Shown: one piece after another, positions 36,644 through 46,522 of the stretch
Layout: each line of letters opens with the position of its first letter
How positions within the stretch are numbered: the first letter of the stretch is position 1
Source: Atopobium sp.
GTDB lineage: Bacteria > Actinomycetota > Coriobacteriia > Coriobacteriales > Atopobiaceae
Direction of reading: 5' to 3'
DNA length: 64,000 nucleotides
NCBI GenBank assembly: GCA_022732885.1
Contig: JAIJTS010000002.1
Span: 1 to 64,000 of the forward strand
Notes under the pieces: generated by a model
What the model was told of the DNA's origin: nothing
The model's database searches: none
The model's input: only the letters and a program-made list of their open reading frames with translations
Program-made: the position numbers and the translations under genes

Positions 36644-37138
36644 CTACTTCTTGGCTGAAGCCGAGAAATCAAAAACCGGTTTAATAACGCACTTCTTTAA
36701 TTCAGACAGATCAACGGTACATACTTCATCTTCAGTCTGGATTGAAATAGTTGTACCCTCAATGCCCAAGAGTCTGCCGGTAAATTTGCGTCGTCCTTCT
36801 GTAGCAGTTGTCTGAAGCTGAATCTCTTCTCCCGCAAAGCGCTCAAAGTCTTTTGCACGACGAAGTGGACGAGCCATCCCCGGGGAAGAAACTTCCAAGG
36901 TAAATGATGCTGGGAAAGGATCAAGCTCATCGATAGTATCTGAAATCCATGATGTTTCCTGAGCAACTTCATCAAGAGAAATGGTCTCTGCCTTTTCATC
37001 ATCATGGTCAATTCTTACTCTGACCACAGGATTCTTAGAAGAACCTACAATCTCTACATCAACAATATCAATGTGGTGATTGAGTGCAGCCTGCTCTAGT
37101 GCAGACAAAATTTTCTGTGTTGCACCTTCGTTTTGCAT
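36644..37138 (-). CDS. rimP: Ribosome maturation factor RimP
   Basis: Assists assembly of the 30S subunit. The 164-residue protein has the N-terminal alpha/beta domain with VVRVRIDHDD, the conserved PFPASFTLEVSSPGMARPLR segment in the middle, and a C-terminal SH3-like domain. First gene of the rimP-nusA-infB-rbfA-nrnA-truB-ribF run, with GAGGAGG before its ATG and a near-consensus promoter about 80 bp upstream. Confidence 0.94.
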   Translation of the reverse strand: MQNEGATQKILSALEQAALNHHIDIVDVEIVGSSKNPVVRVRIDHDDEKAETISLDEVAQETSWISDTIDELDPFPASFTLEVSSPGMARPLRRAKDFERFAGEEIQLQTTATEGRRKFTGRLLGIEGTTISIQTEDEVCTVDLSELKKCVIKPVFDFSASAKK

Positions 37139-37164
37139 TTGACCTCCTCATCTACATACAGAAA

Positions 37165-37194
37165 GGAAGCGGGGTCAAACTCAACCCCACTTCC
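37165..37194 (-). repeat. Leader hairpin upstream of rimP
   Basis: GGAAGTGGGGT pairs with ACCCCGCTTCC on the minus strand (11 bp, one G-U, 8-base loop), followed by TTTCTGTAT. It lies inside the transcribed leader of the rimP-nusA operon. It could be an attenuator with a weak T tract or a protective 5' hairpin. Confidence 0.65.
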
Positions 37195-37220
37195 AACTAA
37201 AAACAACTACGTTTAGAGAT

Positions 37221-37249
37221 ATCTTACGAGATAAAGGGCTTCTCGTCAA
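37221..37249 (-). promoter_or_regulatory. Near-consensus promoter of the rimP-nusA-infB operon
   Basis: On the minus strand TTGACG (37244-37249), a 17-bp spacer and TAAGAT (37221-37226). It is the best -35/-10 pair I found in the window. Transcription would start near 37214, about 75 bp before the rimP ATG. Confidence 0.8.
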
Positions 37250-37261
37250 GTATTTTTGCTG

Positions 37262-39835
37262 TTAGGCAACGATATTCACAAGACGACCTTTAACAACAAT
37301 CACTTTTTTAATCTCTTTGCCCTCAAGCTGATCGGCAATAGCCTCAGTTGCTGCCGCAGTGAGTTCTTCCTCAGATGCATCAGCAGAAACCTCAATACGA
37401 GCGCGAACCTTACCCTTAAGCTGAACAGCAATCTCTACGGTATTGCTCTTTGCCTGCTCAGGGTCAAACTCTGGCCAAGGCTGATGATACACAGGTGTGT
37501 CTTTACCCAAAGCCTCATGGCTGAGCTCCTCAGCCCAGTGAGGAATGATTGGAGCCAGTATAGATACCACATCATTTGCAACCTTATAGCAAAGGGCTGC
37601 ATCTCTAGCCTCTGCAGGAACCTCGTTGATATAGGCGCTTGCTGCATTAACCAGCTCCATGACTGCAGAAATAGCAGTGTTGAACTGGCCTTTATCAAAC
37701 TCGGTGGTGCAGCGGATTCCCATGGCGTTAAGAACACGGTTGAGCTCAAGCGACTTTGCGTCCAAAGCTGTGTGGTCGAGTACGGCAGAAGCATCGGCAG
37801 TACGAGAGAGCTCCCATACTACTCGCCAGGCGCGCTTGATAAAGCGATTTGCACCTGCAACGACCTTCTCGTCCCAATCAAAATCCTTCTCTGGTGGAGC
37901 AACAAAGAGAATAGCAAGACGCATAGTATCCGCACCGTAAGGCTCAATGACAGAGCTTGGAGGAACAACGTTGCCCTTTGACTTTGACATGGTATCGCCG
38001 TGCTCATCCTTAACCATACCTTGGGTCATTAGGTTCTTAAAGGGCTCGTCAAGGTCAATCATGCCCAGGTCACGAAGGACCTTAGTAAAAAAGCGAGAAT
38101 ACAGAAGGTGCAGAATTGCGTGCTCAATGCCGCCAATATAGTTGTCTACCGGCATCCAACGGTCAACAGACTCTTTGGAGAAAGGAAGCTCGGTGTTGTG
38201 TGGATCGCAGTAGCGCAGATAATACCAGCTAGAGCAAGTGAACGTATCCATAGTATCAGTAATGCGCTTTGCAGGCTTTCCGCACTTAGGACAGGTTGTA
38301 TCTACAAACTCCTTACACTCCGCAAGAGTATCCCCTGCTGCTAAATCGAGATTATCTGGAAGAGTGACAGGAAGCTGATCATAAGGAACAGGAACGTCAC
38401 CGCAGCAATCGCAATGAATCATAGGAATTGGATTGCCCCAATAGCGCTGCCTTGAAATAAGCCAATCACGAAGACGGAACTGAACAGTTCGGCGGCCAAC
38501 GTTGTGTTCTGTCAGGTATGCAACAACAGCCTCTTCTGCCTCAGAGTGCTTACCACCTCGAAGGCCAGTGAAAGGGCCTGATTGGACGAGAATACCAACG
38601 GTATCCATTGGTCCATCCCAATCAACAGAGGTTACCTTGTACTCAGAAACTCCTTTGAGTTCCTCATAGATATCTGTTCCCTCTTCGCAGATGATAGGAA
38701 CAATTGGCAGGTTGTACTTCTTAGCAAAGTCAAAGTCGCGCTTATCACCTGATGGAACGCCCATAACAGCGCCAGTGCCATAATCGAGAAGAACGTAATC
38801 AGCCACCCAGATTGGTACAGTCTGGCCGGTAACAGGATTAATTGCGTAACGGCCGGTGAATACACCGTGTTTCTCGCGGTCTGTACCCTGGCGATCAATG
38901 GAAGAAACCTTTACGGCCTCCTCATGAAGAGCATCAAAGGCTGCCTTGTACTCTGAATCCCCTACCAGCTCAGCAGCAAGCTTGGATTCTGGTGGGAGCA
39001 GCATGAAGGTACAACCATAGATGGTGTCTGCGCGAGTGGTAAAAACAGTCATCTTGGTATCAGTTGGCGTGACGCCATCAGTGTCTGCCAGGGTAAAATC
39101 AATCTCTGCACCCTCGGAGCGACCAATCCAGTTTGCCTGCATTGCTCGAACACGCTCTGGCCAGCCCTCAAGCTGATCAAGATCATCAAGAAGCTCCTGT
39201 GCGTAATCAGTAATGCGCAGGTACCACTGGGAGAGCTCTCGCTTCTCTGGAACTGCGCCACAGCGCCAGCATTTGCCGTTAACTACCTGCTCGTTTGCAA
39301 GAACAGTTTTATCGTTAGGACACCAGTTAACAGGACTTGTTGCGCGATACACCAGGCCCTTTTCTAGCATCTTAAGAAAAATCCACTGACCCCATTTGTA
39401 GTACTCAGGATCACAGGTGTTAAACATACGGTCTTTGTCATAGGCAAAGCCCATGCGGAACATGGTTTTTACAGCTTGATCAATATTCTTATGAGTCCAA
39501 ACGGATGGCTGGGTATTGTGCTTAATAGCAGCGTTTTCTGCAGGAAGACCAAAAGCATCAAAGCCCATTGGGTGCAAGACGTCAAAACCGCGCATGCGAG
39601 CCTGACGAGCCATAGCATCACCAATAGTGTAGTTACGAGCGTGGCCCATATGAAGATCGCCTGAAGGATAAGGGAACATCTCTAGAACGTATTTTTTAGG
39701 CCTTGAGCTATCTTCTTCTGTCTTATAAAGATTCTGCTCTTCCCAGACGCGTTGCCACTTAGTTTCAATGGCCTCAGCGTCGTAAGCAGGAAAATCACCT
39801 GAATCGTATACGTTCTGAATTTCCTCGTTTTCCAC
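37262..39835 (-). CDS. leuS: Leucyl-tRNA synthetase
   Basis: Charges tRNA-Leu. Class I synthetase with [20 protein letters not shown] (HIGH-type motif) near residue 55, zinc-type cysteines ([16 protein letters not shown] then CWRCG) near 150-180, a CP1 editing domain, and [11 protein letters not shown] (KMSKS motif) near 605. I start at GTG 39835, as AAAGGGG lies 5 bases upstream. The frame is open further up, but that part is non-coding and holds a hairpin. 857 residues, full length. No T-box motif was found upstream. Confidence 0.96.
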   Translation of the reverse strand: MENEEIQNVYDSGDFPAYDAEAIETKWQRVWEEQNLYKTEEDSSRPKKYVLEMFPYPSGDLHMGHARNYTIGDAMARQARMRGFDVLHPMGFDAFGLPAENAAIKHNTQPSVWTHKNIDQAVKTMFRMGFAYDKDRMFNTCDPEYYKWGQWIFLKMLEKGLVYRATSPVNWCPNDKTVLANEQVVNGKCWRCGAVPEKRELSQWYLRITDYAQELLDDLDQLEGWPERVRAMQANWIGRSEGAEIDFTLADTDGVTPTDTKMTVFTTRADTIYGCTFMLLPPESKLAAELVGDSEYKAAFDALHEEAVKVSSIDRQGTDREKHGVFTGRYAINPVTGQTVPIWVADYVLLDYGTGAVMGVPSGDKRDFDFAKKYNLPIVPIICEEGTDIYEELKGVSEYKVTSVDWDGPMDTVGILVQSGPFTGLRGGKHSEAEEAVVAYLTEHNVGRRTVQFRLRDWLISRQRYWGNPIPMIHCDCCGDVPVPYDQLPVTLPDNLDLAAGDTLAECKEFVDTTCPKCGKPAKRITDTMDTFTCSSWYYLRYCDPHNTELPFSKESVDRWMPVDNYIGGIEHAILHLLYSRFFTKVLRDLGMIDLDEPFKNLMTQGMVKDEHGDTMSKSKGNVVPPSSVIEPYGADTMRLAILFVAPPEKDFDWDEKVVAGANRFIKRAWRVVWELSRTADASAVLDHTALDAKSLELNRVLNAMGIRCTTEFDKGQFNTAISAVMELVNAASAYINEVPAEARDAALCYKVANDVVSILAPIIPHWAEELSHEALGKDTPVYHQPWPEFDPEQAKSNTVEIAVQLKGKVRARIEVSADASEEELTAAATEAIADQLEGKEIKKVIVVKGRLVNIVA

Positions 39836-39858
39836 GAGTTCCCCTTTCTTATACAGAT

Positions 39859-39887
39859 GCGTCACCAAGCAAGATACTTGGTGACGC
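39859..39887 (-). repeat. Hairpin in the guaB-leuS intergenic region
   Basis: GCGTCACCAAG (39859-39869) and CTTGGTGACGC (39877-39887) are perfect 11-bp arms 7 bp apart, ending about 24 bp before the leuS start. There is no T tract after it on the minus strand. It may block readthrough, stabilise the leuS messenger or modulate initiation. Confidence 0.7.
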
Positions 39888-39910
39888 TCGTAGTCCATAA
39901 ATCCTGTGAG

Positions 39911-41434
39911 TTATGAACGGAAATTATAGCTAACCTGCTGGTTTGAATCTTTCAGTAAGACATCATGAGCGCCGCCCTCAACAATGGAGGTTGAGGAGAC
40001 AAGTGTAATCTTTGCTTTTTCGCGAAGCTCAGGGATATCAAGTGCACCACAGTTGCACATGGTAGATTTGACCTTCAAAAGCGAGGCTTCAACGCCATCT
40101 TTGAGAGGACCTGCGTAAGGAACGTAAGAGTCAACGCCCTCAACAAAAGAAAGACCGCGCTTGTTGCCGCCAAGGTCGTAGCGCTGCCAGTTACGAGCAC
40201 GTGCGGATCCCTCGCCCCAATACTCTTTCATGTAAGAACCGTTAACAATAACGCGATCAGAAGGACTCTCATCAAAACGAGCAAAGTAACGGCCAAGCAT
40301 CATGAAGTCAGAACCCATAGCAAGTGCCAAGGTCATGTGATAGTCGTAGACAATTCCACCATCAGAGCAGATTGGAATATAGACGCCAGTCTCCTCAAAG
40401 TACTGATCACGAGCACGAGCAACATCAATGACAGAGGTTGCCTGACCACGACCAATGCCCTTCTGCTCACGAGTGATGCAGATAGAACCGCCGCCAATGC
40501 CAATCTTGATAAAGTCGGCGCCAGCCTCTGCTAAGAAGCGGAAACCCTCAGCATCTACAACGTTACCTGCGCCAATCTTGACGGAATCGCCGTAAGTTGC
40601 ACGAACCCACTCAAGCGTGCGCTTCTGCCACTCGGAATAACCCTCAGAAGAGTCAATGCATAAAACATCAACGCCTGCATCAACAAGCAGAGGAACACGA
40701 GTTTCATAGTCACGCGTGTTAATACCAGCTCCGACCATATAACGCTTAGAATCATCAAGAAGCTCATCTGGAGCAGACTTGTGAGAATCATAATCTTTAC
40801 GGAATACAATGCTGACCAAGTGGCCGTTCTTATCAACAATAGGAAGAGCATTAAGCTTATTGTCCCAGATAAGGTCATTAGCTTCTTTGAGGGAAGTATC
40901 CTCAGGTGCGGTAATAAGCTTATCGGCTGGAGTCATAAACTCAGAAACAAGCTTAGAGCGATCATCGCGAGAAGGACGATAGTCACGAGAGGTAACAATA
41001 CCTACGAGCTTACCGCGAGAAGTACCGTCATCTGTGACAGGCATGGTTGAGTGGCCAGTCTTCTCTTTAAGGTTAAGCACATCACCTAGGGTCATTTCTG
41101 GAGTAAGTGTTGAATCAGAAACAACAAAGCCGGCCTTGTAGCTCTTAACCTCGCGAACCATCTGAGCCTCATCCTCAGCAGACTGAGAGCCGTAAATAAA
41201 GGAAATACCACCCTGCTGGGCCAAAGCAATTGCCAAACGAGGGCCAGAAACTGACTGCATTACTGCAGATACCATAGGAATATTTAGCTCAATTGCGCTT
41301 TTCTCGCCACGTTTAAACTTAACAAGAGGGGTCTTCAAAGAAACATTTGCAGGGATGTTCTCAGCTGATGAATAGCCAGGAACCAAAAGATACTCAGAAA
41401 ATGTATGTGATTCGCCTTCGAAGAACTTTGCCAT
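39911..41434 (-). CDS. guaB: IMP dehydrogenase, Tritrichomonas-like subclass
   Basis: Oxidises IMP to XMP, the committed step to GMP. TIM barrel with two inserted CBS domains (about 110-225). The active-site loop reads [18 protein letters not shown], with the catalytic cysteine near residue 318, and the mobile flap has [11 protein letters not shown] with the Arg-Tyr pair. Both match the protozoal Tritrichomonas foetus enzyme as I remember it, and differ from the common bacterial loop GPGSICTTR. I start at ATG 41434 ([12 protein letters not shown]), which lines up with that family and gives 507 residues; an upstream ATG at 41485 is possible. Confidence 0.92.
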   Translation of the reverse strand: MAKFFEGESHTFSEYLLVPGYSSAENIPANVSLKTPLVKFKRGEKSAIELNIPMVSAVMQSVSGPRLAIALAQQGGISFIYGSQSAEDEAQMVREVKSYKAGFVVSDSTLTPEMTLGDVLNLKEKTGHSTMPVTDDGTSRGKLVGIVTSRDYRPSRDDRSKLVSEFMTPADKLITAPEDTSLKEANDLIWDNKLNALPIVDKNGHLVSIVFRKDYDSHKSAPDELLDDSKRYMVGAGINTRDYETRVPLLVDAGVDVLCIDSSEGYSEWQKRTLEWVRATYGDSVKIGAGNVVDAEGFRFLAEAGADFIKIGIGGGSICITREQKGIGRGQATSVIDVARARDQYFEETGVYIPICSDGGIVYDYHMTLALAMGSDFMMLGRYFARFDESPSDRVIVNGSYMKEYWGEGSARARNWQRYDLGGNKRGLSFVEGVDSYVPYAGPLKDGVEASLLKVKSTMCNCGALDIPELREKAKITLVSSTSIVEGGAHDVLLKDSNQQVSYNFRS

Positions 41435-41509
41435 TGTCTTCGGCTCCCTCCTGACCTCTCGGTCATGCTCTACGTGTTTTGGCATTGTACCACCAGTGGA
41501 GTTGATTAT

Positions 41510-42817
41510 TTAATTTGAACTCCCACTTGAAGCAATAACGTCTTCAAAGTTAACAGCAATGTCATGTTTTGTAGGAACCCACTCAACCTTTTTAAACAAA
41601 GCTGCAACAGTAATAGGAATATACGTCATCATAAAAATTGGGAACGTGAAGAGATTGGTAAAAATACGCCATTTTTTCTTTACGTGAAAATGCTTGTACT
41701 CCGAAATTGTAGTAATAAGTGCCAGTATAAAGAAAACGACATACATCGAGAAAACCGTCATGGCCAAAGAGCCTACACTCATGGCAATCTCGGCTTCAGT
41801 AGCAACAAAGCCATGACTCAAATAACCAACCAAAAGGTAGGTTCCATTAATAAATGCTGAAAGAAGAGTCAAAATCATACCCGGTGCAATAGTCATCAGC
41901 ATGTCATATGAGGCAAACTGACCTTTAAAAATACCTTTAATCAAATCAAAACCATACGAGAAAAACACCTGGTAGAAACCTTTTGTCCAGCGCATGCGCT
42001 GCGTCCACGATGCCTTAAAAGTCAAAGGTTGTTCATCAAAGAACTCTGCAGGTGCATACCCAATTTGAATATTGTGAGCACTACAAAAAGTAGAAAATTG
42101 AATGTCTTCAGTGAGTGTATGGAAATCCCATCCATGCATACCTTTAATAATGCGAGAAGAAACCATCCAGCCAGAACCAGAAACAGCACAACTAGTACCC
42201 AGCATCATGCGGGCATTATTCAAATACTTTGCCTCACGCATAAACCATGTTGCATATGCAGAGCTAACCCAACTGGAATCAAAATTCTTTGAGTTTCTAT
42301 AACTAGTGCATACAAGATATCCTGCATCAAAAGCCTGATTCATAATTTTGAGGTAGCTTGGAGAAACCAGGTTATCGGCGTCCATAATGATGAAAGCCTC
42401 ATATTTATCACCATACTCATTAAGAATGCGATCAAAGCCGTAATCCATAACCCAGCTCTTACCCTTACGAGCAAGGTCATGACGCTCCCAAGTAATTGCT
42501 CCGGCCTTTCTTGCCTCTTCTGCCGTCTTATCAGTGCAGGCATCTGCAACAACAAAGACATCCATGAGCTCTCGAGGATAATCTTGAGAAAGGATAGACC
42601 TAACAAGATTGCCAATTACAGGCTCTTCATTGTGGGCAGCAATAAAAAAGGCATAACGATGTTGCTTTTTAGCCTCTGGAAGTTTTACTTCACCCTTAAC
42701 TAAAACGCGGAGGATGTACACAATCTGATAAAAGTATGCAAGTGTAAAGAAAAGCCAGATGATGAAATTAAAAACAACGATTGGAGTGATACCGAGTCTG
42801 TTAAATTGCAATGGCAT
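41510..42817 (-). CDS. Membrane-bound family 2 glycosyltransferase
   Basis: Processive-type GT2 enzyme that would make or extend a surface polysaccharide at the inner face of the membrane. It has an N-terminal membrane helix (about 10-36), a catalytic domain with AAHNEEPVIGNLVRSIL near 58 and an aspartate pair in MDADNL, then WTQRMRWTKGFYQ near 270 (the Q-x-x-R-W type motif), and three or four C-terminal helices. 435 residues. It resembles poly-N-acetylglucosamine and hyaluronan-type synthases in layout, but the substrate cannot be read from sequence. It sits upstream of guaB with a 75-bp gap; no other polysaccharide genes are adjacent. Confidence 0.85.
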   Translation of the reverse strand: MPLQFNRLGITPIVVFNFIIWLFFTLAYFYQIVYILRVLVKGEVKLPEAKKQHRYAFFIAAHNEEPVIGNLVRSILSQDYPRELMDVFVVADACTDKTAEEARKAGAITWERHDLARKGKSWVMDYGFDRILNEYGDKYEAFIIMDADNLVSPSYLKIMNQAFDAGYLVCTSYRNSKNFDSSWVSSAYATWFMREAKYLNNARMMLGTSCAVSGSGWMVSSRIIKGMHGWDFHTLTEDIQFSTFCSAHNIQIGYAPAEFFDEQPLTFKASWTQRMRWTKGFYQVFFSYGFDLIKGIFKGQFASYDMLMTIAPGMILTLLSAFINGTYLLVGYLSHGFVATEAEIAMSVGSLAMTVFSMYVVFFILALITTISEYKHFHVKKKWRIFTNLFTFPIFMMTYIPITVAALFKKVEWVPTKHDIAVNFEDVIASSGSSN

Positions 42818-42950
42818 ATATCCCTACGCTCCAAACTCAAGGCAAATATGTTTTATCAGCCAAAATCTCTCGACAAACAATTACCTTATAATCTTAACGC
42901 AATGGAGGGGTCAGAGCGTCCATGCCTTTGAATCCATTTTTTCTCCCATA

Positions 42951-44534
42951 TCAACGCACATGTAATTGGCCGTCTTGGATATCGAGAAGAACGTCTGCTT
43001 CTTGATCTAGTTCATCGGAGTGCATAATCACCACGATAGTCCGTCTACCTTTGAGGTTAGCGAGATATTTACAAAGCCTCTGAACTGTTGGCGCATCTAA
43101 ATTCTGTAGAGGTTCATCCAAAACAAGTGCCCCTTGTTTTCTGGATAGAGCTCTCAAAAGACCAATTTTTTGTCGCTCACCCAAAGAAACGGACTCCTCT
43201 TTTCCGTCAAAATCATGCGTCTCAAGAGAGGAAAAATCGAGCAAGTTGTAAATCGTTCGATCAATCTTTTCTCCAAACATATTGTCAGCAAGGCTTCCTT
43301 CTATAAGAGGTACCGGACGAGCAAAACGAGAACAGTCTTTAAAATCATCCGAAAGCTCTATATCACCACTGAATAGTGATGGATCAGAGCAGCCTTCCAA
43401 AAGATCCACGAAAGAAGACTTGCCTGAACCATTGGAACCTCTTATCACCACGAGAGATCCTTGTGGAATGCTGAGGGCTTGTGTATGAAAAAGTTCTGGT
43501 CCTTCTGGAGTAGCTAAAAGAGTTCCCTCTCCTATCTTTACAGCCGGTTTAAGTGAAGAGCTCCAAAGCTTCTCATAACCTGAAGGCTCTTGGGATTCTT
43601 TCTCGTGCTCAAGATAAACATCAATATCCGCTTTTGCAGCAAGATATGAGCTTTTAACAGAACAAACCGTATCAAGCGGTTCACTCAATACTGACAAAAT
43701 CAGATAGGCGGCTAAAATCTCTCCAACACTCATCTGACCTATAGAAAGCAGCATAACACCTGTAATTATGGCTGCGACTTGCGTGAAATTCGAAAGCGCT
43801 GATGGAAGGCTCTTTGATAAAGCACTGAAAAAACTACTTCTTTTTACATAGAAGAAATACTCATCGTTAGCTGCCTTGTAAGCATTTTCAAAATAGTTCT
43901 CTGCTCGTAGCACATTAATCGAGAACTTTTCCTCAATTATGCGTCTACCGATATCCAGCCAGCCTTCTCGTTTTTTCATTGACTCGGTCAAAATCTCATT
44001 TGTTTTCTTGCTCGGATAATCAATAATCACCAAGTAAAAAGGAATATAAAGCAAGACAAGCAAACCGATCCATGGATTTACCGTAAACGCCACAATTGCC
44101 AAAACAACAACTGCTAAAAGACCGCCTAAAAATTCAACACTTACTGCAATTTGAACACCACTGAAAACAAAAGCCGCCATAGTAACTACATTAAGATAGT
44201 GTCCGGCTTTCTTTTTTGAAAAAATACGAAGAGACATCTTTAAGAATTCCGATATCGCTACCTCAGAACTAGCAATCGCGGCTTCTAAATTGAGCTTTTG
44301 TGGAATCCAAACAGTGAGAAAAAAGCTTAAGCAAAGCGTTACAAGCGAAAGGAGCAATAACAGCCCTAGCTTTTGCCAAACACCGTCAACAGCTTGCACA
44401 TTAAGCATACTATCAATTAGATTGCCTGTAAAAATACCCAGCATTGCAACAGCAATATATCCAATTGCCAAACCAAGAGCAGATAAAAACATATGTTTTC
44501 GTATAACAAATAAGTGAGAGAGACGATTATTCAT
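42951..44534 (-). CDS. ABC exporter half-transporter
   Basis: Fused permease-ATPase. The N-terminal membrane domain has about six helices (residues 15-300), and the ATPase domain has Walker A GSNGSGKSS near residue 385, a variant signature VSLGERQKIGLLRAL near 455 and LVLDEPLQNLD. About 527 residues. The signature begins SLGERQ instead of LSGGQ, a divergence seen in some peptide or cysteine exporters. No partner half or peptidase domain is present, so it probably works as a homodimer. I start at ATG 44534. It is divergent from an AraC regulator, which may control it. AT-rich relative to the neighbours. Confidence 0.82.
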   Translation of the reverse strand: MNNRLSHLFVIRKHMFLSALGLAIGYIAVAMLGIFTGNLIDSMLNVQAVDGVWQKLGLLLLLSLVTLCLSFFLTVWIPQKLNLEAAIASSEVAISEFLKMSLRIFSKKKAGHYLNVVTMAAFVFSGVQIAVSVEFLGGLLAVVVLAIVAFTVNPWIGLLVLLYIPFYLVIIDYPSKKTNEILTESMKKREGWLDIGRRIIEEKFSINVLRAENYFENAYKAANDEYFFYVKRSSFFSALSKSLPSALSNFTQVAAIITGVMLLSIGQMSVGEILAAYLILSVLSEPLDTVCSVKSSYLAAKADIDVYLEHEKESQEPSGYEKLWSSSLKPAVKIGEGTLLATPEGPELFHTQALSIPQGSLVVIRGSNGSGKSSFVDLLEGCSDPSLFSGDIELSDDFKDCSRFARPVPLIEGSLADNMFGEKIDRTIYNLLDFSSLETHDFDGKEESVSLGERQKIGLLRALSRKQGALVLDEPLQNLDAPTVQRLCKYLANLKGRRTIVVIMHSDELDQEADVLLDIQDGQLHVR

Positions 44535-44684
44535 ACTCATCATCCCCAAAACATCATCAACTATTACCTGCACTTGTAGAATAAGCACTTAATGGACTCT
44601 TTAAGGTTAAAAGCGGGTTTCTCGTATAAAATTGCGTTATCACCCTATAATTTGACGCAGGAATGTACCGTTGAAAGGCTGATT

Positions 44685-45506
44685 ATGAGCGAAAAGCGAC
44701 TAACTCAAGCACTTCAAAATATACTTGCCAATGGGAATTCTCTTGCTCAAGGCGGTGCTTCAAATGTCATTTTGAGTGCACACTACGAAACAGAAGAATC
44801 TGTTAACCCTCATATCAGAGGATTTTTTACACTCACCTCTGCTTTTGATTTAGCAAATTTAGGCCAATTTTCTACAAAACCTTATGGAAACGACATTGTA
44901 AGTCTCTCAATACTTGCTCGTAAAAACTATTTTGGAAGTTTTCTTTTCTTTCTAATGCCTTCATCAGAAGATTTCTTTACTTTTACTACAAACCTTATAT
45001 CAAATAAAAATACACTGCCGAAACAAGTTCATCCAGCTGATATTGAACAAATTTATACACTTTATAGTCAAATAGTCATTACCTATTCTGAGAGAAAACC
45101 AAATTGGGAAGCTATTGTTACTTCCTTACTTATAGCGCTTATTACCTGCCTTTCTCCTGATACTCACTATACGTTCACTCCAGGTAACACTAATGAGACA
45201 GTCGCTCTTATCCTTAATGAAATTACTGCTCATTCAGAAAGTATTACACTGGCTAAACTTTCAGAAAAATACTCATATACACCAACTTATCTCTCTGAAC
45301 TTCTCAGACAAAAATGTGGAAAAACTTTTTCTGAACTTGTTTTGGAACAAAGAATGGAGCGGGCAAAAACGCTGTTAATTCACACCAAATTGCCAGTCTC
45401 TACTATTTCTTCGATGATTGGCTATGGTGGAACAACAGAGTTTTATAGGAAATTTAAAGATTACTTTTCTCTTACACCACGTGAGATGAGAAGCGAAACT
45501 TTTTAG
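44685..45506 (+). CDS. AraC-family transcription regulator
   Basis: DNA-binding regulator with the C-terminal double helix-turn-helix (about residues 175-270), containing LSEKYSYTPTYLSELLRQK and the second helix pair ending GYGGTTEFYRKFKDYF. The N-terminal 170 residues should bind an effector, but I do not recognise a cupin core. The frame is open to 44592, but GAAAGG six bases before ATG 44685 decides the start; 273 residues. It is divergent from the ABC exporter 150 bp away, and converges on rluD with only 5 bp between the ends. AT-rich, so possibly acquired together with the exporter. Confidence 0.88.
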   Translation: MSEKRLTQALQNILANGNSLAQGGASNVILSAHYETEESVNPHIRGFFTLTSAFDLANLGQFSTKPYGNDIVSLSILARKNYFGSFLFFLMPSSEDFFTFTTNLISNKNTLPKQVHPADIEQIYTLYSQIVITYSERKPNWEAIVTSLLIALITCLSPDTHYTFTPGNTNETVALILNEITAHSESITLAKLSEKYSYTPTYLSELLRQKCGKTFSELVLEQRMERAKTLLIHTKLPVSTISSMIGYGGTTEFYRKFKDYFSLTPREMRSETF

Positions 45507-45511
45507 TCATA

Positions 45512-46522
45512 TTACAATTGAGGACAAATCTCATTTCCCACTGAAGTCCTTCCCATAGACATATCACTCTGAGAACGTAGGGCTTCTTGTAGGTCTTTTG
45601 GTAGCGTGTCTGCTACCACGATATTCTCGCCCGTAAAAGGGTGTTCAAACTGAACGTGCCAGGAGTGTAAAAACTGCCTGTTAAGTCCAAGGTTAAGGCT
45701 TGTATCTTTTTTACCGTAGAGCTGATCGCCGACAACAGGATGACCAATGTGGCGCATGTGAACTCTAATTTGATGTGTACGACCTGTATAGAGGTGGCAC
45801 TCTAGAAGCGAGTAACCTTCACCTTTTCTACCCGCTTCAAAGCGCTCAAGCGTTCTGAAGGTGGTGATGGCTTCTCGTGCGCCAGGAGCGTCTGATACGG
45901 TCATTTTGAGACGGTCTCGCGTTGAGCGAGCAATGCCTGTTTCAATGGTGCCAGAATCGTGGGCAACATAGCCTTGTACCAGCACAATGTAGCGTCGGTC
46001 AAGCACGCGCAGCCTAATGAGGTCTTGAAGAGCCTTTTGAGCCTCGTCAGACTTTGCTGCCAGCATAAGACCAGACGTATCCATATCAAGTCGATGCACA
46101 ATACCAGGACGTTCTTCTCCCTGAAGCATTCCTAAGTGCTCGTAGCCGCAGTGGGCTACCAGAGCATTTGCCAGGGTATCATCAACATGACCAGGAGATG
46201 GGTGGCAGACAAGGCCAATCTGCTTTGAGAGCACTATGAGGTACTGGTCCTCAAAGCGAATATCAAGCGGAATATGTGGATTTGGGCGCAAAAGGCCTGT
46301 TTGAGGCTCTGCGTCTGGAAGAGATACCAAGAGTCTATCGCCAAGCATAAGTTTTTCTGACTTAGACGTAGCAAGCGTAGCGTTGATGGTTACTCGTCCC
46401 TCTTCTACCAGCTTGACACAGGCACTTCTTGAAGGAAGCGTATCTTGGGCAGAAAGAAACGCATCTAATCTGACGCCGTCTCCTTCTGGTCCAACTAGAA
46501 TGTCAACAATGCGCTCATTCAT
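45512..46522 (-). CDS. rluD: RluD-family rRNA pseudouridine synthase
   Basis: Converts uridines in 23S rRNA to pseudouridine. N-terminal S4 RNA-binding domain (about 12-75, VRLDAFLSAQ) and catalytic domain with HRLDMDTSGLML near residue 145, including the active aspartate, and HQIRVHMRHIGHPVVGDQLYG near 250. I start at ATG 46522, which overlaps the lspA stop by 8 bp; the frame is open further upstream inside lspA. The lspA-rluD pairing is widespread. Assignment within the RluA/C/D group is by context. Confidence 0.92.
   Translation of the reverse strand: MNERIVDILVGPEGDGVRLDAFLSAQDTLPSRSACVKLVEEGRVTINATLATSKSEKLMLGDRLLVSLPDAEPQTGLLRPNPHIPLDIRFEDQYLIVLSKQIGLVCHPSPGHVDDTLANALVAHCGYEHLGMLQGEERPGIVHRLDMDTSGLMLAAKSDEAQKALQDLIRLRVLDRRYIVLVQGYVAHDSGTIETGIARSTRDRLKMTVSDAPGAREAITTFRTLERFEAGRKGEGYSLLECHLYTGRTHQIRVHMRHIGHPVVGDQLYGKKDTSLNLGLNRQFLHSWHVQFEHPFTGENIVVADTLPKDLQEALRSQSDMSMGRTSVGNEICPQL

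Noticed and set aside
39836..39898. Upstream extension of leuS to 39898
   Set aside because: The extension covers a perfect hairpin in the intergenic region, and the best ribosome site lies just before GTG 39835.
39836..39910. T-box riboswitch before leuS
   Set aside because: No GGGTGG-type T-box sequence or specifier stem is present and the gap is only 75 bp.
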